From NCBI GenBank assembly GCA_964571225.1, contig CAZNBB010000002.1, positions 11,918 through 75,917 of the forward strand: DNA of 64,000 bases. Direction: 5' to 3'. The position numbers and the translations under genes are program-made. Each line of letters starts with the position of its first letter. Position 1 is the first letter of the stretch. This stretch comes from DATFML01 sp964571225 (lineage in GTDB: Bacteria; Pseudomonadota; Gammaproteobacteria; DATFLG01). Positions 47,435 through 56,386 of the stretch are shown one piece after another. The notes below the pieces were generated by a model, which was given only the letters and a program-made list of their open reading frames with translations, did not search any database and was not told the origin of the DNA.

Positions 47435-49525
47435 ATGAGTCGCGGCCTTCGCAACCCCGCTGTGGCGGGCGGCGCAATCCTGCTGCTGCTGGTCGCCGCC
47501 GGCGTGGCCGCCGTACTCTGGTACGTCTCACTGGAACAGCAACGGGACCTGCATGACTGGCAGATCCGTCTCGGCCTGATCGCCGACAGCCGCGCTGACG
47601 CCGTCGACCGCTGGGTGACTACACAGTTCGACGCACTGCAGGAACTGGCGGACAACGCCTCCCTGCAGATGTACGCCACCCAGTTGGAGTTGCAACCCAA
47701 GCTGCAGAGCGACAACGTCGAGCCCGCCCAGCTCAGCTACCTGCGCAGCCTGATCATCGCCACCGCCCAGCGCAGGGGCTTCATCGACCCAAGCCCGCTC
47801 AGTACCGTCATCCGGGCCAACGTACCCGGTCACAGCGACGCCGGACTGGCCCTGCTCGATCCGGGCGGCAAGCTGCTGGTGGCCACACCCGGCATGCCCG
47901 CGCTGGACAAGGGCTACCGGGCCGCCGCCCGGCGGGCCGTGGAGACCGGGCAGCGAACAGTTCGCGACATTCATCTGAACGCGGCCGGAACCCCGGTCAT
48001 GGGCTTCGTCGTCCCGGTCTACGCCGTACAGGGAGCACAACAGGGCCGCACCGCCCATGCGATCGCTGTGATCCTCGGGGTGAAGAACGTACAAAGCAGC
48101 CTCTATCCGCTGATCCGCAGTCACAACCTGCTCACGGACCAGGACCAGACTCTGCTGGTGCGCCGCGAGGGCAATTCGGTGGTCTATCTGAGTCCGCTGG
48201 AGGACAGCAGCCGTCCCACGTCGCGGCGGCTCGCCCTGAATAACCCGGACCTGGCGGCGGCGTTTGCGCTCCAGCACCCGGGCGCGTTCGCGCGACTGCA
48301 CAACTATCAGGGTACGGACGTACTGATGACCAGCCGCCAGCTGAGCGCGGCCCCGTGGGTGCTGGTCCAGGAAGCCGGCGCCGCGCCCGCTCTGAAGGAA
48401 TCGAACGATCACCGGCGCTTTCTGCTGACCGCCCTGCTGCTGACCATCTTTCTGGTCGCCGCCAGCCTGGTGGCGGCCTGGCGTCACGGCACCAGTGTGC
48501 GCGCTCTGACCATGGCGGAACACCTGCGTACGACGTCCCGCGAGTTGGAAGTACGCACCGCGCTGCTGCATGCGATCACCGACAACGTCACCGACCACAT
48601 CTATCTCGCGGACCCGCAGCAGCATTTCATATTCGCCAACGGCTCCCTGGCACAGGTCACCGGATTGGCCGGCGGGGACTTCGCCGGCAAATCCCTCACC
48701 AGCGTGCTGGGGCCAGAGACAGCGAAGAGACTGTCCGATTTTGCGGACCAGGCGCTGCAGGACAATCATCCGGTGGTGGTTACCCGCTCGTTGGATCTGG
48801 GCGACGGCAGCCGGGTGTTCCACTGCGCTTTCATTCCACTGGCACACGTGAACGGCCTGGAGCGTACCGTACTGACCGTGCTGCACGACATCACGGATCT
48901 TCAGCAGGCGCAGATCAAACGCTCGGCGCTGCTGCGCCAGTTGATCATCACCCTGGTACGGGTCGTGGACATGCACGATCCCTATTCCGCCAATCACTCG
49001 GCGCGCATGGCGGAGGTGGCGCTGGCGGTGGGACGGTCCATGCTGCTGAGCCAGACGGAGCTTGAGACCCTGGAACTGGCAGCGCAGCTGGCGAATCTTG
49101 GAAAGATCTTCGTTCCCAAGGAAATACTCACCAAGACCGGCGCTCTCACCGAGGCCGACCAGGAGGTCCTCAAGAAGCATGTCCAGTACACACTGGACAT
49201 GCTCTCCGGAATCGACTTCGACGGACCGGTACTGGAAACCATCGCCCAGAAGCAGGAGCACTGCGATGGCAGCGGCTATCCGAAGGGACTGATTGGGGAC
49301 GAGATGCTGCTGACCGCGAAGATACTGGCCGTGGCCAACGCCTTCGTCGCCATGGTCAGCCCGCGCGCCTATCGCGACGCCGTGTCGGTGGACGCAGCCC
49401 TGGACCGGCTGTTGGCCGACAGTCACAGCCGCTACGATCGCCATGTGGTCGCCGCGCTGTTCCACGTGGCCGAGAACCGGTCCGACTGGTCAACATGGCC
49501 GAAGATACAGCCGCCGGAAGCCTAG
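47435..49525 (+). CDS. Membrane dCache-PAS protein with degenerate HD-GYP domain
   Basis: A 696-residue inner-membrane protein: helix (10-31), large periplasmic dCache/PDC-like domain (about 35-320), second helix (328-349), PAS (about 375-490) and HD-GYP (about 500-680). Catalytic residues are lost: HD is Ala553-Asn554 in QLANLGKIF, HHE is Lys606-Gln607-Glu608, and a later metal Asp is Asn635, while GSGYPKGL (613-620) is kept. It should lack phosphodiesterase activity and could be a c-di-GMP or signal-binding receptor. Its place after the LapG-like gene suggests a LapD-like role, which is inference. Confidence 0.82.
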   Translation: MSRGLRNPAVAGGAILLLLVAAGVAAVLWYVSLEQQRDLHDWQIRLGLIADSRADAVDRWVTTQFDALQELADNASLQMYATQLELQPKLQSDNVEPAQLSYLRSLIIATAQRRGFIDPSPLSTVIRANVPGHSDAGLALLDPGGKLLVATPGMPALDKGYRAAARRAVETGQRTVRDIHLNAAGTPVMGFVVPVYAVQGAQQGRTAHAIAVILGVKNVQSSLYPLIRSHNLLTDQDQTLLVRREGNSVVYLSPLEDSSRPTSRRLALNNPDLAAAFALQHPGAFARLHNYQGTDVLMTSRQLSAAPWVLVQEAGAAPALKESNDHRRFLLTALLLTIFLVAASLVAAWRHGTSVRALTMAEHLRTTSRELEVRTALLHAITDNVTDHIYLADPQQHFIFANGSLAQVTGLAGGDFAGKSLTSVLGPETAKRLSDFADQALQDNHPVVVTRSLDLGDGSRVFHCAFIPLAHVNGLERTVLTVLHDITDLQQAQIKRSALLRQLIITLVRVVDMHDPYSANHSARMAEVALAVGRSMLLSQTELETLELAAQLANLGKIFVPKEILTKTGALTEADQEVLKKHVQYTLDMLSGIDFDGPVLETIAQKQEHCDGSGYPKGLIGDEMLLTAKILAVANAFVAMVSPRAYRDAVSVDAALDRLLADSHSRYDRHVVAALFHVAENRSDWSTWPKIQPPEA

Positions 49526-49575
49526 TGGTCGGCGCGACGATAGGTAGGGAAGAAGCCGGAAACGAAAGCCCCGCT

Positions 49576-50370
49576 CTAACCCGGCCCGCCGCCGCTGCGG
49601 TTGGCCCGCTCCCTGCGGCGTTTGCGCAATCCCGAAAGGGTTAGAACAGGCCCGGAGAGGGCATAGATCAGAAAGACCGAAAACAGCACCTTGGGCGGAT
49701 CCACGGAAGTCAGCACGAACACCAGCACTACCAGCAGCACTGCCACGAAGGGCACGCGATCGCGGAAGTCGATTTCCTTGAAGCTGTAGTAACGGATATT
49801 GCTCACCATCAGCAGGCCCATCAGCACGGTCAGCACAAAGCCCGGAGCGATCATCTCCGCACCCGGAATCTTCATGTCGGAACCCACCCACACCAGACCG
49901 GCCAGCACGGCGGCCGCCGACGGGCTGGGCAATCCCTGGAAGTAGCGTTTGTCGGCGGTACCGACCTGAGTATTGAAGCGCGCCAGGCGCAGGGCAGCGC
50001 CGGCGGCGTAGATGAAAGCGGCGAGCCAGCCCAGCTTGGCCCAGGCCCAACCGAATCCCGACATGTCCCGCAGGGCCCATTCGTAGATGACCAACGACGG
50101 AGCCAGACCGAAGCACACCAGATCGGACAGACTGTCGTACTGGACCCCGAAATCGCTCTGGGTATTGGTCAGGCGGGCAACGCGGCCGTCCAGGCCGTCC
50201 ATGAGCATGGCCACGAAAATGGCAATGGCGGCCGGACCGAAATGGTCGCTCATGGCCGCGACGATGGCGTAGAAGCCCGCGAACAGCCCTGCCGTGGTGA
50301 GCAGGTTGGGAAGCAGGTAGATGCCTTTGCGGCGTCTGGGCTCTGGGCTTTCCGTTTCCGGATCGGACAT
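49576..50370 (-). CDS. pssA: CDP-diacylglycerol-serine O-phosphatidyltransferase
   Basis: Membrane enzyme of phosphatidylserine, hence phosphatidylethanolamine, synthesis. The 264-residue protein has the CDP-alcohol phosphotransferase motif DGLDGRVARLTNTQSDFG followed by YDSLSD, and about eight helices; this is the integral-membrane type II enzyme rather than the E. coli type. It follows ilvC by 91 bases containing a 16-bp hairpin, and its C-terminus is basic. Genes ilvC-pssA adjoin in many proteobacteria. Confidence 0.95.
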   Translation of the reverse strand: MSDPETESPEPRRRKGIYLLPNLLTTAGLFAGFYAIVAAMSDHFGPAAIAIFVAMLMDGLDGRVARLTNTQSDFGVQYDSLSDLVCFGLAPSLVIYEWALRDMSGFGWAWAKLGWLAAFIYAAGAALRLARFNTQVGTADKRYFQGLPSPSAAAVLAGLVWVGSDMKIPGAEMIAPGFVLTVLMGLLMVSNIRYYSFKEIDFRDRVPFVAVLLVVLVFVLTSVDPPKVLFSVFLIYALSGPVLTLSGLRKRRRERANRSGGGPG

Positions 50371-50418
50371 GATCGCTTGCCGTCGCTACCGCGGGGAACT
50401 GCTGTGGGCTGACCCGTC

Positions 50419-50455
50419 GGCCGGTGGCCGCTTCGCTCGGAAGCGGCCACCGGCC
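50419..50455 (-). promoter_or_regulatory. 16-bp perfect hairpin between ilvC and pssA
   Basis: Arms at 50419-50434 and 50440-50455 are exactly complementary over 16 bp with a 5-base loop. There is no U-tract, so it is not a standard terminator. It probably shapes mRNA processing or stability, or partial polarity, between ilvC and pssA. Confidence 0.6.
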
Positions 50456-50461
50456 CAGGGC

Positions 50462-51484
50462 TCAGTTCTTGCTCTTGTCCACGATCCGGCTGGCCTTGAT
50501 CCACGGCATCATGTCGCGCAGCCGTCCGCCGACTTCTTCGATGAGATGCTCGCTGCCCAACCGGCGCTTGGCCTTGAGGGTGGCGGCGCCGGCCTGGTTC
50601 TCCAGGATGAACTCGCGGGCGAACTCACCGTTCTGGATTTCCTTGAGAATGCGCCGCATCTCGTCCTTGGTGCCGCCGTCGATGATCCGGGGGCCGCGGG
50701 TAAGGTCGCCGTATTCGGCGGTGTTGGAGATCGAGTAGCGCATGTTGGCGATGCCGCCCTCGTACATCAGGTCGACGATCAGCTTGAGCTCGTGCAGGCA
50801 CTCGAAATAGGCCATCTCGGGCGCGTAGCCCGCTTCCACCAGAGTCTCGAAGCCGGCCTGCACCAGGGCGGTCGTGCCACCGCACAGCACCACCTGCTCA
50901 CCGAACAGATCGGTTTCCGTTTCCTCGCGGAAGCTGGTCTCGATGACGCCGGCACGGCCGCCGCCGTTGGCACTGGCGTAGGCCAGGGCGATGTCCTTGG
51001 CCTTGCCGGAGGCGTCCTGGAACACGGCGATCAGGCTGGGCACACCGCCGCCCTGGGTGTAGGTCGAGCGCACCAGATGACCGGGGCCCTTGGGAGCGAC
51101 CATGATCACGTCCAGATCGGCGCGGGGCTCGATCTGTCCGAAATGGATGTTGAAGCCGTGTGCGAAGGCCAGTGCCGCCCCCTTCTTGATATTGGGCTCG
51201 ATCTGCTCCTTGTAGAGGCTGGGCTGGTGCTCGTCGGGGGCCAGTATCATGACCACATCGGCGCCCTTGACCGCATCTTCGATGGACTTGACCTTCAGCT
51301 TGGCCTTCTTGGCCTTGGCTTCAGAACCCGATCCCGGACGCAGGCCGACGGTGACGCTCACCCCCGAATCCTTCAGGTTGTTGGCGTGGGCATGGCCCTG
51401 GGAGCCGTAGCCGATGATGGTGACCTTGCGCTTCTTGATGACGGACAGGTCCGCGTCTTTGTCGTAATAGATGTTCATAGTCAA
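50462..51484 (-). CDS. ilvC: Ketol-acid reductoisomerase
   Basis: NADPH enzyme that isomerises and reduces acetolactate or acetohydroxybutyrate in branched-chain amino acid synthesis. The protein is 338-340 residues, a class I (short) enzyme. It has the Rossmann motif IIGYGSQGHAHANNL, MVAPKGPGHLVRS and the metal-binding acidic residues in DLFGEQVVLCGG and YFECLHELKLIVDL. Starts at 51484 (MTMNIYYDK) or 51478 are equally possible. It sits 114 bases after ilvH. Confidence 0.97.
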   Translation of the reverse strand: MTMNIYYDKDADLSVIKKRKVTIIGYGSQGHAHANNLKDSGVSVTVGLRPGSGSEAKAKKAKLKVKSIEDAVKGADVVMILAPDEHQPSLYKEQIEPNIKKGAALAFAHGFNIHFGQIEPRADLDVIMVAPKGPGHLVRSTYTQGGGVPSLIAVFQDASGKAKDIALAYASANGGGRAGVIETSFREETETDLFGEQVVLCGGTTALVQAGFETLVEAGYAPEMAYFECLHELKLIVDLMYEGGIANMRYSISNTAEYGDLTRGPRIIDGGTKDEMRRILKEIQNGEFAREFILENQAGAATLKAKRRLGSEHLIEEVGGRLRDMMPWIKASRIVDKSKN

Positions 51485-51598
51485 TGCCGTGCTCTCCAGT
51501 TGCGGTATTGGCGATACTGTAAGGGTCTGCCCCAGGGTGCGCGGGTTTCGGAAAACCGCCCGCCCGCACTGCAGCCGGCAGCGCCTGCCCCCGTCGGC

Positions 51599-52090
51599 TC
51601 AGAGCCGCAGGGCCTTTTCCCCGCGGGCGATCCCCGAAACCCCCGATCGGACCACCTCCAGGATGAGGGAACGATCCACCGCCTGCAGGAAGGCATCCAG
51701 CTTGTCGCCGGTACCGGTCAGCTCGATGGTATAGGAGGTGTCGGTAACGTCGATGACGCGTCCGCGGAATATATCGCTCAGACGCTTGAGCTCCTCGCGG
51801 GCGCCGCCTATGGCTCGCAGCTTGACCAGCAGCATTTCCCGCTCGATGTGCTCGCCTTCCGTCATGTCCATCAGGCGCACCACGTCGATCAGCTTGTTGA
51901 GCTGTTTGATGATCTGCTCGATGATTTCGTCCGTCCCGCTGGTGACCAGTGTCATACGCGACAGGGATGGATCTTCGGTCGGCGCCACCGTCAGGGACTC
52001 GATGTTATAGCCGCGCGCGGAGAACAACCCGGCCACCCGCGACAGGGCGCCCGCCTCGTTCTCCATCAGGATCGAAATGATATGCCGCAT
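51599..52090 (-). CDS. ilvH: Acetolactate synthase small (regulatory) subunit
   Basis: ACT-domain subunit that activates IlvB/IlvI and confers valine feedback. The 163-residue protein opens with the ACT motif RHIISILMENEAGALSRVAG and GYNIESLTVAPTEDP, and ends with a second ACT-like domain. It lies 88 bases after the large subunit. Length and order match the ilvI-ilvH type rather than the short ilvN. Confidence 0.96.
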   Translation of the reverse strand: MRHIISILMENEAGALSRVAGLFSARGYNIESLTVAPTEDPSLSRMTLVTSGTDEIIEQIIKQLNKLIDVVRLMDMTEGEHIEREMLLVKLRAIGGAREELKRLSDIFRGRVIDVTDTSYTIELTGTGDKLDAFLQAVDRSLILEVVRSGVSGIARGEKALRL

Positions 52091-52178
52091 CTGAGAAATC
52101 CGCTAAACGAGCCCAAATCAGGGCGCAACTCGGCGCCTCCGCCCGCAGGCCCCGGTGGGCCCGCACCTAGCCGCCGAC

Positions 52179-53894
52179 CTACACCAGTATCATTTCGTTC
52201 TGGCCGGCCCCGGCCGGAATCATCGGATAGACGTTCTCCGTCTGATCGGTGATGAAATCCAGGAACACCACCCGGTCCTTGATCTTCATTGCCTCGCGCA
52301 GCGCCGGTTCCACGTCGGCCGGTTTGTCGATGCGCATACCGGCATGTCCGTAGCTCTCGGCCAGCTTCACGAAGTCCGGCAGGGACTCCATGTACGACAT
52401 GGCATACCGGCCCTGGTAGAAGAACTCCTGCCACTGGCGCACCATGCCCAGGTACCGGTTGTTCAGATTGACGATCTTTATGGGCAGGCCGTACTGCCGG
52501 CAGGTAGACAGCTCCTGAATACACATCTGGATGCTGCCCTCGCCGGTCACGCACACCACCGTCTCGTCGGGGTGCGCGAACTGCACGCCCATGGCGGCGG
52601 GAAAACCGAAACCCATCGTGCCCAGCCCGCCTGAGTTGATCCAGCGCCGGGGCTCGTCGAATTTGTAGAACTGGGCGGCCCACATCTGGTGCTGGCCCAC
52701 GTCGGAGGTGACGAAGGCTTTGCCCTCCGTGATCTGGTAGAGGCTTTCCAGCACAAACTGCGGTTTGACGATCTCGCTTTCGCGGTCGTACTTGAGGCAG
52801 TCCATGGATCGCCATTCATCGATCTGCTTCCACCATTCGGCGAGCGCCTCCTGATCCGGCTTGCGCCCGCCATCCTCGATGAGCTTGGTCATGGCGGCCA
52901 GCACAGGCTCCACCGATCCCACGATGGGCACGTCCACTTTCACGTTCTTGGATATGCTGGCCGGATCGATGTCCACGTGCACGATCTTGGCGGTGGGACA
53001 GAACTTGGCCACGTTGCCCGTCACCCGGTCGTCGAACCGTGCGCCGATGGCAATCAACACATCGCAGTTGTGCATGGCCATGTTGGCTTCGTAGGTGCCG
53101 TGCATGCCCAGCATGCCCACGAACTGGCGGTCGGTGGCAGGATAGGCGCCCAGCCCCATGAGGGTATTGGTGATCGGGAAGTTCAGCTGGCGCACCAGGC
53201 GCGTGAGCGCCGCGGACGCTTCGCCCAGGATCACGCCGCCGCCCGTGTACACCATGGGACGCTTGGCCGTCAGCATCAGGTCCACGGCCTTGCGGATCTG
53301 TCCGGGGTGGCCTTTGACGGTCGGGTTGTAGGAGCGCATGGAGATGCGCTCGGGATAGTCGAATTCTGTGCGGTTGGCGCTGATGTCCTTGGGAATGTCC
53401 ACCACCACGGGACCCGGGCGGCCGGTGGTGGCCACGTAGAACGCCTTCTTGATGGTAGTGGCCAGATCCCGCACGTCCTTGACCAGGAAGTTGTGCTTCA
53501 CGCACGGCCGGGTGATGCCGATGTTGTCCACTTCCTGGAAGGCGTCGTTGCCGATCAGGTTGGTGTTGACCTGACCGGTGAACACCACCATGGGAATGGA
53601 ATCCATGTAGGCGGTGGCGATGCCGGTGACGGCATTGGTGGCTCCGGGGCCGGAGGTGACGATCACCACCCCGGGACGCCCGGTGGCGCGGGCGTAGCCG
53701 TCGGCCGCATGGGTGGCGGCCTGTTCGTGCCGGACCAGGATGTGTTTGACGTCGTCCTGGCGGTACAACGCATCGTAGATATGCAGTACCGCGCCGCCCG
53801 GATACCCGAAAATATACTCGACGCCCTCCTCCTTCAGGCAGCGGACGAAGATTTCGGCACCGGTCAGTTCCACGCTGGTCTCCTGCAGATCCAC
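52179..53894 (-). CDS. ilvB: Acetolactate synthase large subunit
   Basis: Thiamine-diphosphate enzyme that makes acetolactate and acetohydroxybutyrate. The 571-residue protein has the catalytic Glu region HEQAATHAADGYARATG, TSGPGATNAVTGIATAYMD, and the ThDP motif GEGSIQMCIQELSTCRQYG through NNRYLGMVRQWQ. It is the first gene of ilvB-ilvH-ilvC-pssA. The leader carries a hairpin-U terminator (53975-53997), so attenuation is possible. The ilvB and ilvI names are used interchangeably for this type. Confidence 0.96.
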   Translation of the reverse strand: MDLQETSVELTGAEIFVRCLKEEGVEYIFGYPGGAVLHIYDALYRQDDVKHILVRHEQAATHAADGYARATGRPGVVIVTSGPGATNAVTGIATAYMDSIPMVVFTGQVNTNLIGNDAFQEVDNIGITRPCVKHNFLVKDVRDLATTIKKAFYVATTGRPGPVVVDIPKDISANRTEFDYPERISMRSYNPTVKGHPGQIRKAVDLMLTAKRPMVYTGGGVILGEASAALTRLVRQLNFPITNTLMGLGAYPATDRQFVGMLGMHGTYEANMAMHNCDVLIAIGARFDDRVTGNVAKFCPTAKIVHVDIDPASISKNVKVDVPIVGSVEPVLAAMTKLIEDGGRKPDQEALAEWWKQIDEWRSMDCLKYDRESEIVKPQFVLESLYQITEGKAFVTSDVGQHQMWAAQFYKFDEPRRWINSGGLGTMGFGFPAAMGVQFAHPDETVVCVTGEGSIQMCIQELSTCRQYGLPIKIVNLNNRYLGMVRQWQEFFYQGRYAMSYMESLPDFVKLAESYGHAGMRIDKPADVEPALREAMKIKDRVVFLDFITDQTENVYPMIPAGAGQNEMILV

Positions 53895-53974
53895 GACTGT
53901 CAGTGCGCGGCTCGCGGGTTTCCGGTGACGGACCGCAGGCCGCGCCGTTTGCCCACAACCACACGAACGTCAAC

Positions 53975-54052
53975 AAAAAACGCCCGACGACCGGGCGATG
54001 GCGCCGCACTGGCGCGATATTGGAAACTACTTATATTGCCACCGATGGTCAA
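53975..54052 (-). promoter_or_regulatory. ilvB leader: terminator hairpin, second hairpin and -35-like site
   Basis: Reading leftward: TTGACC (54047-54052), TATAAG (54030-54035, only 11 bases away), a small hairpin GCGCC/GGCGC (54001-54015), then a 6-bp stem CGCCCG/CGGGCG (53981-53997) followed by six U (53975-53980). The last unit is a standard intrinsic terminator 80 bases before the ilvB ATG. It either ends the MutS2-like transcript or attenuates ilvB. I found no Ile/Val/Leu-rich leader peptide, so translation-coupled attenuation is unproven. Confidence 0.55.
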
Positions 54053-54175
54053 GAGAATCCACGGGCGGCGGGCCTTGGAGAGGCGTTGCGGCGAAAAACG
54101 GGGCCCGACCACAGGACTGGCCCCGCCCCCCCGGCTGCGGTCCGGCACCGGCAGTGCCCAGGTAGCTGGGCCGTG

Positions 54176-55750
54176 CTAGGAACCGGAGCGCCCGCGAGTG
54201 ATGTGCTCCAGGTGCTGCCGGGCTCGCTCAATCAGGGCACGCTCGATACCGTTCTGCTCGGCGACCACCAGACCGAGGGATTGGCCCGGCACCCCCACCT
54301 GCAGCAGATACGTGGGCCGCAGCCGATCATGATCGAAGCGCATGGAGGCGTTCAGCAGGTGTGGCCGGTTGGCCGCGTACTCCTTGAGCGGAGAGAGGTG
54401 GGTGTTGACGATGCCCTGCACCTCGCGCTCGGACAACTCGTCCAGCACGGCCATGGCCAGCGCCGCCCCTTCTTCCGGATCGGTACCGGTGCCCAGTTCA
54501 TCGAGCAGCACCAGGGTGCTGGCGTCGGCTTCCTGCAGGATGCGTTTGAGCACTTCCACATGGCCGGCGAACGTGGACAGATGATGGAACAGGCTTTGCC
54601 GGTCCCCCACGTCAACCATGACCCGCCGGTAGTGCCCCACCACGCAGTCGCCTTCGGCGGGAATGTGCAGCCCGCAGTGGGCCATGGCGACCAGCAGTCC
54701 CACCGTCTTCAGCGCCACCGTCTTGCCGCCGGTGTTGGGGCCGGATATCAGCATCAACCGCTGCGAAGGGTCCAGCCGGATCGACAGGGGCACCGGCCGC
54801 TCCAGGGTGCCGTCGGCGAACTGCAGGAGCAGCAACGGATGATAGGCCTCGTTGAGCTCCACCAACCGCTCTTCCACCAGCTTGGGGGCATGGGCATTCA
54901 TGGTGGCGCTGAGCCGCCCGGCCGCCAGTGCCAGATCGATCCAGGTCAGCGCCGCAATCAGTTCCTCCAGGGCGCCGTGGTGAGCCCGCAGCTCGGTGGT
55001 GATGTTGCGCAGCACACGCTGCTGCTCGGCATTGAGCTTGCCGGTGACGGTCTCCAGGCGATTGTTGGCCTGCACGGCCTCCATGGGCTCCACCACCGCA
55101 TCACGGCCGCCCATGGCGCTGCCGCGGCGCACGCCGCGGACCTTGTCGGCCAGCCGTTCATGGATCACCACCACCGCCCGGTCGTTGTGCCAGACGACTT
55201 TGTCGGGATCCTTGAGGTGCTCCTTGATATCGGCACGCTGCATACGCTCGAGCACCACCGCCTCGGCATCCTTGCGCAAGGCGCTGGATTGGGCATGAAG
55301 CGCTTCGAGCTCCGCGCTGGCGTCGACCCTCAGATGCCCTCCGCCTTCGATGCTGCGATCCAGCAGCTCGATGAGCTGGGGCGGCGCACGCAGGATCGCG
55401 GCGTCGCCCGGAAACAGCGCCGGGTAATCGGCCAGCGCGGCGGCCATGTCCGCCGCGGCCCCCAGGATCTGGCGCACGTTGAAAAGAGCCGTGCCGCTGA
55501 GGGCCGCACCCGGCGAGGAGGCCTGACGAAGGGCGGCACGCACGTCGGGAAGCTGGCCGAGACGGGGCGCCCGCCCGCCGTCCAGCGCCTCCCTGGCGGT
55601 GGTCACCGAAGCCTGCATACGGCGGGCCACGCCGAGGTCCGGCGCCGGATCGAGGTTGCGGGCGGCGTCGGCGCCGTAAGGCGTTTCGGACAACCGTTCC
55701 AGCAGGCGCCGGATGGCTTCGAATTCGAGCTCTTTCAGGTCGGCTTGCAT
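54176..55750 (-). CDS. Short MutS2-like ATPase lacking Smr domain
   Basis: A 524-residue DNA-repair-type ATPase of the MutS2 family. The ATG at 55750 begins MQADLKELEF; the frame is open further upstream in the intergenic region. The core domain and helical lever (about 1-310) lead to the ATPase with LISGPNTGGKTVAL (Walker A), LDELGTGTDPEEG (Walker B and signature) and VNTHLSPLKEYA. It ends shortly after the ATPase, so the KOW and Smr nuclease parts of full MutS2 (about 780 residues) are absent. It probably rejects recombination intermediates or rescues ribosomes only if partners supply those functions; that is inference. Confidence 0.82.
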   Translation of the reverse strand: MQADLKELEFEAIRRLLERLSETPYGADAARNLDPAPDLGVARRMQASVTTAREALDGGRAPRLGQLPDVRAALRQASSPGAALSGTALFNVRQILGAAADMAAALADYPALFPGDAAILRAPPQLIELLDRSIEGGGHLRVDASAELEALHAQSSALRKDAEAVVLERMQRADIKEHLKDPDKVVWHNDRAVVVIHERLADKVRGVRRGSAMGGRDAVVEPMEAVQANNRLETVTGKLNAEQQRVLRNITTELRAHHGALEELIAALTWIDLALAAGRLSATMNAHAPKLVEERLVELNEAYHPLLLLQFADGTLERPVPLSIRLDPSQRLMLISGPNTGGKTVALKTVGLLVAMAHCGLHIPAEGDCVVGHYRRVMVDVGDRQSLFHHLSTFAGHVEVLKRILQEADASTLVLLDELGTGTDPEEGAALAMAVLDELSEREVQGIVNTHLSPLKEYAANRPHLLNASMRFDHDRLRPTYLLQVGVPGQSLGLVVAEQNGIERALIERARQHLEHITRGRSGS

Positions 55751-55917
55751 GAGGACAATGGCAGACGGGGGAACGGTTATCCTAGCAAAGCGCGCCGCAG
55801 GGTCGCCATAATGTGTGACGGGGACACTGTTTTCCCTCTTTCGAGCATGGTAAAGACCAAGCTGCAATGACCGGTTGCGCTCCCGGGCACAGCCGCACAA
55901 CAGTTGAGGCAATCGCG

Positions 55918-56382
55918 ATGACACGATCCACCGGCCTGTTGCTGGCCCTGTTGCTGGGCGCCGCGACTACCGCTCACGGGGCTATCTATAAGTGGACCGA
56001 CAGCCAGGGCGGCGTCCACTACTCCCAGCAGCCCCCCACCGGGGCGAAAGCCCAGGAGGTGCCGCCGGCGCCGCCGCCGGCGGAGAATCCGGATACGGTC
56101 AGATCCGAGCTCAAATCCCGCGTCGATGCCATGCAAAAGCAGCAGGACGCGCGCAGCAAGGCCGAAAAGCAGAAGCAGGAGGCGGCGCAGAAGAAGGCCC
56201 TGCGCGAGCGCAACTGCCGGGCCGCCCGCGCGAACCTGCAGGCGCTCACCAGCGGCGGGCGAAAGCGCTACCGCATGCCCGACGGCTCGGTGAGCTACCT
56301 GTCCTCCGAACAGACCGAGAGCCGCATCAAGGAAGCGCGGGACCAGATCGCCAAGAGCTGCGGGCCCGCCAAAGGAGAGTGA
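55918..56382 (+). CDS. DUF4124 domain exported protein
   Basis: A 154-residue exported protein. The ATG at 55918 gives a signal peptide (STGLLLALLLGAATTAHGA). The mature N-terminus IYKWTDSQGGVHYSQQPP is the DUF4124 hallmark. A proline-rich stretch and a long charged Gln/Lys/Arg/Glu-rich helix (about 65-110) follow, then a short conserved-looking end with two Cys. Function is unknown; probably periplasmic. It is divergent from the MutS2-like gene and 4 bases before the MIF-like gene. Confidence 0.85.
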   Translation: MTRSTGLLLALLLGAATTAHGAIYKWTDSQGGVHYSQQPPTGAKAQEVPPAPPPAENPDTVRSELKSRVDAMQKQQDARSKAEKQKQEAAQKKALRERNCRAARANLQALTSGGRKRYRMPDGSVSYLSSEQTESRIKEARDQIAKSCGPAKGE

Positions 56383-56386
56383 CGCC

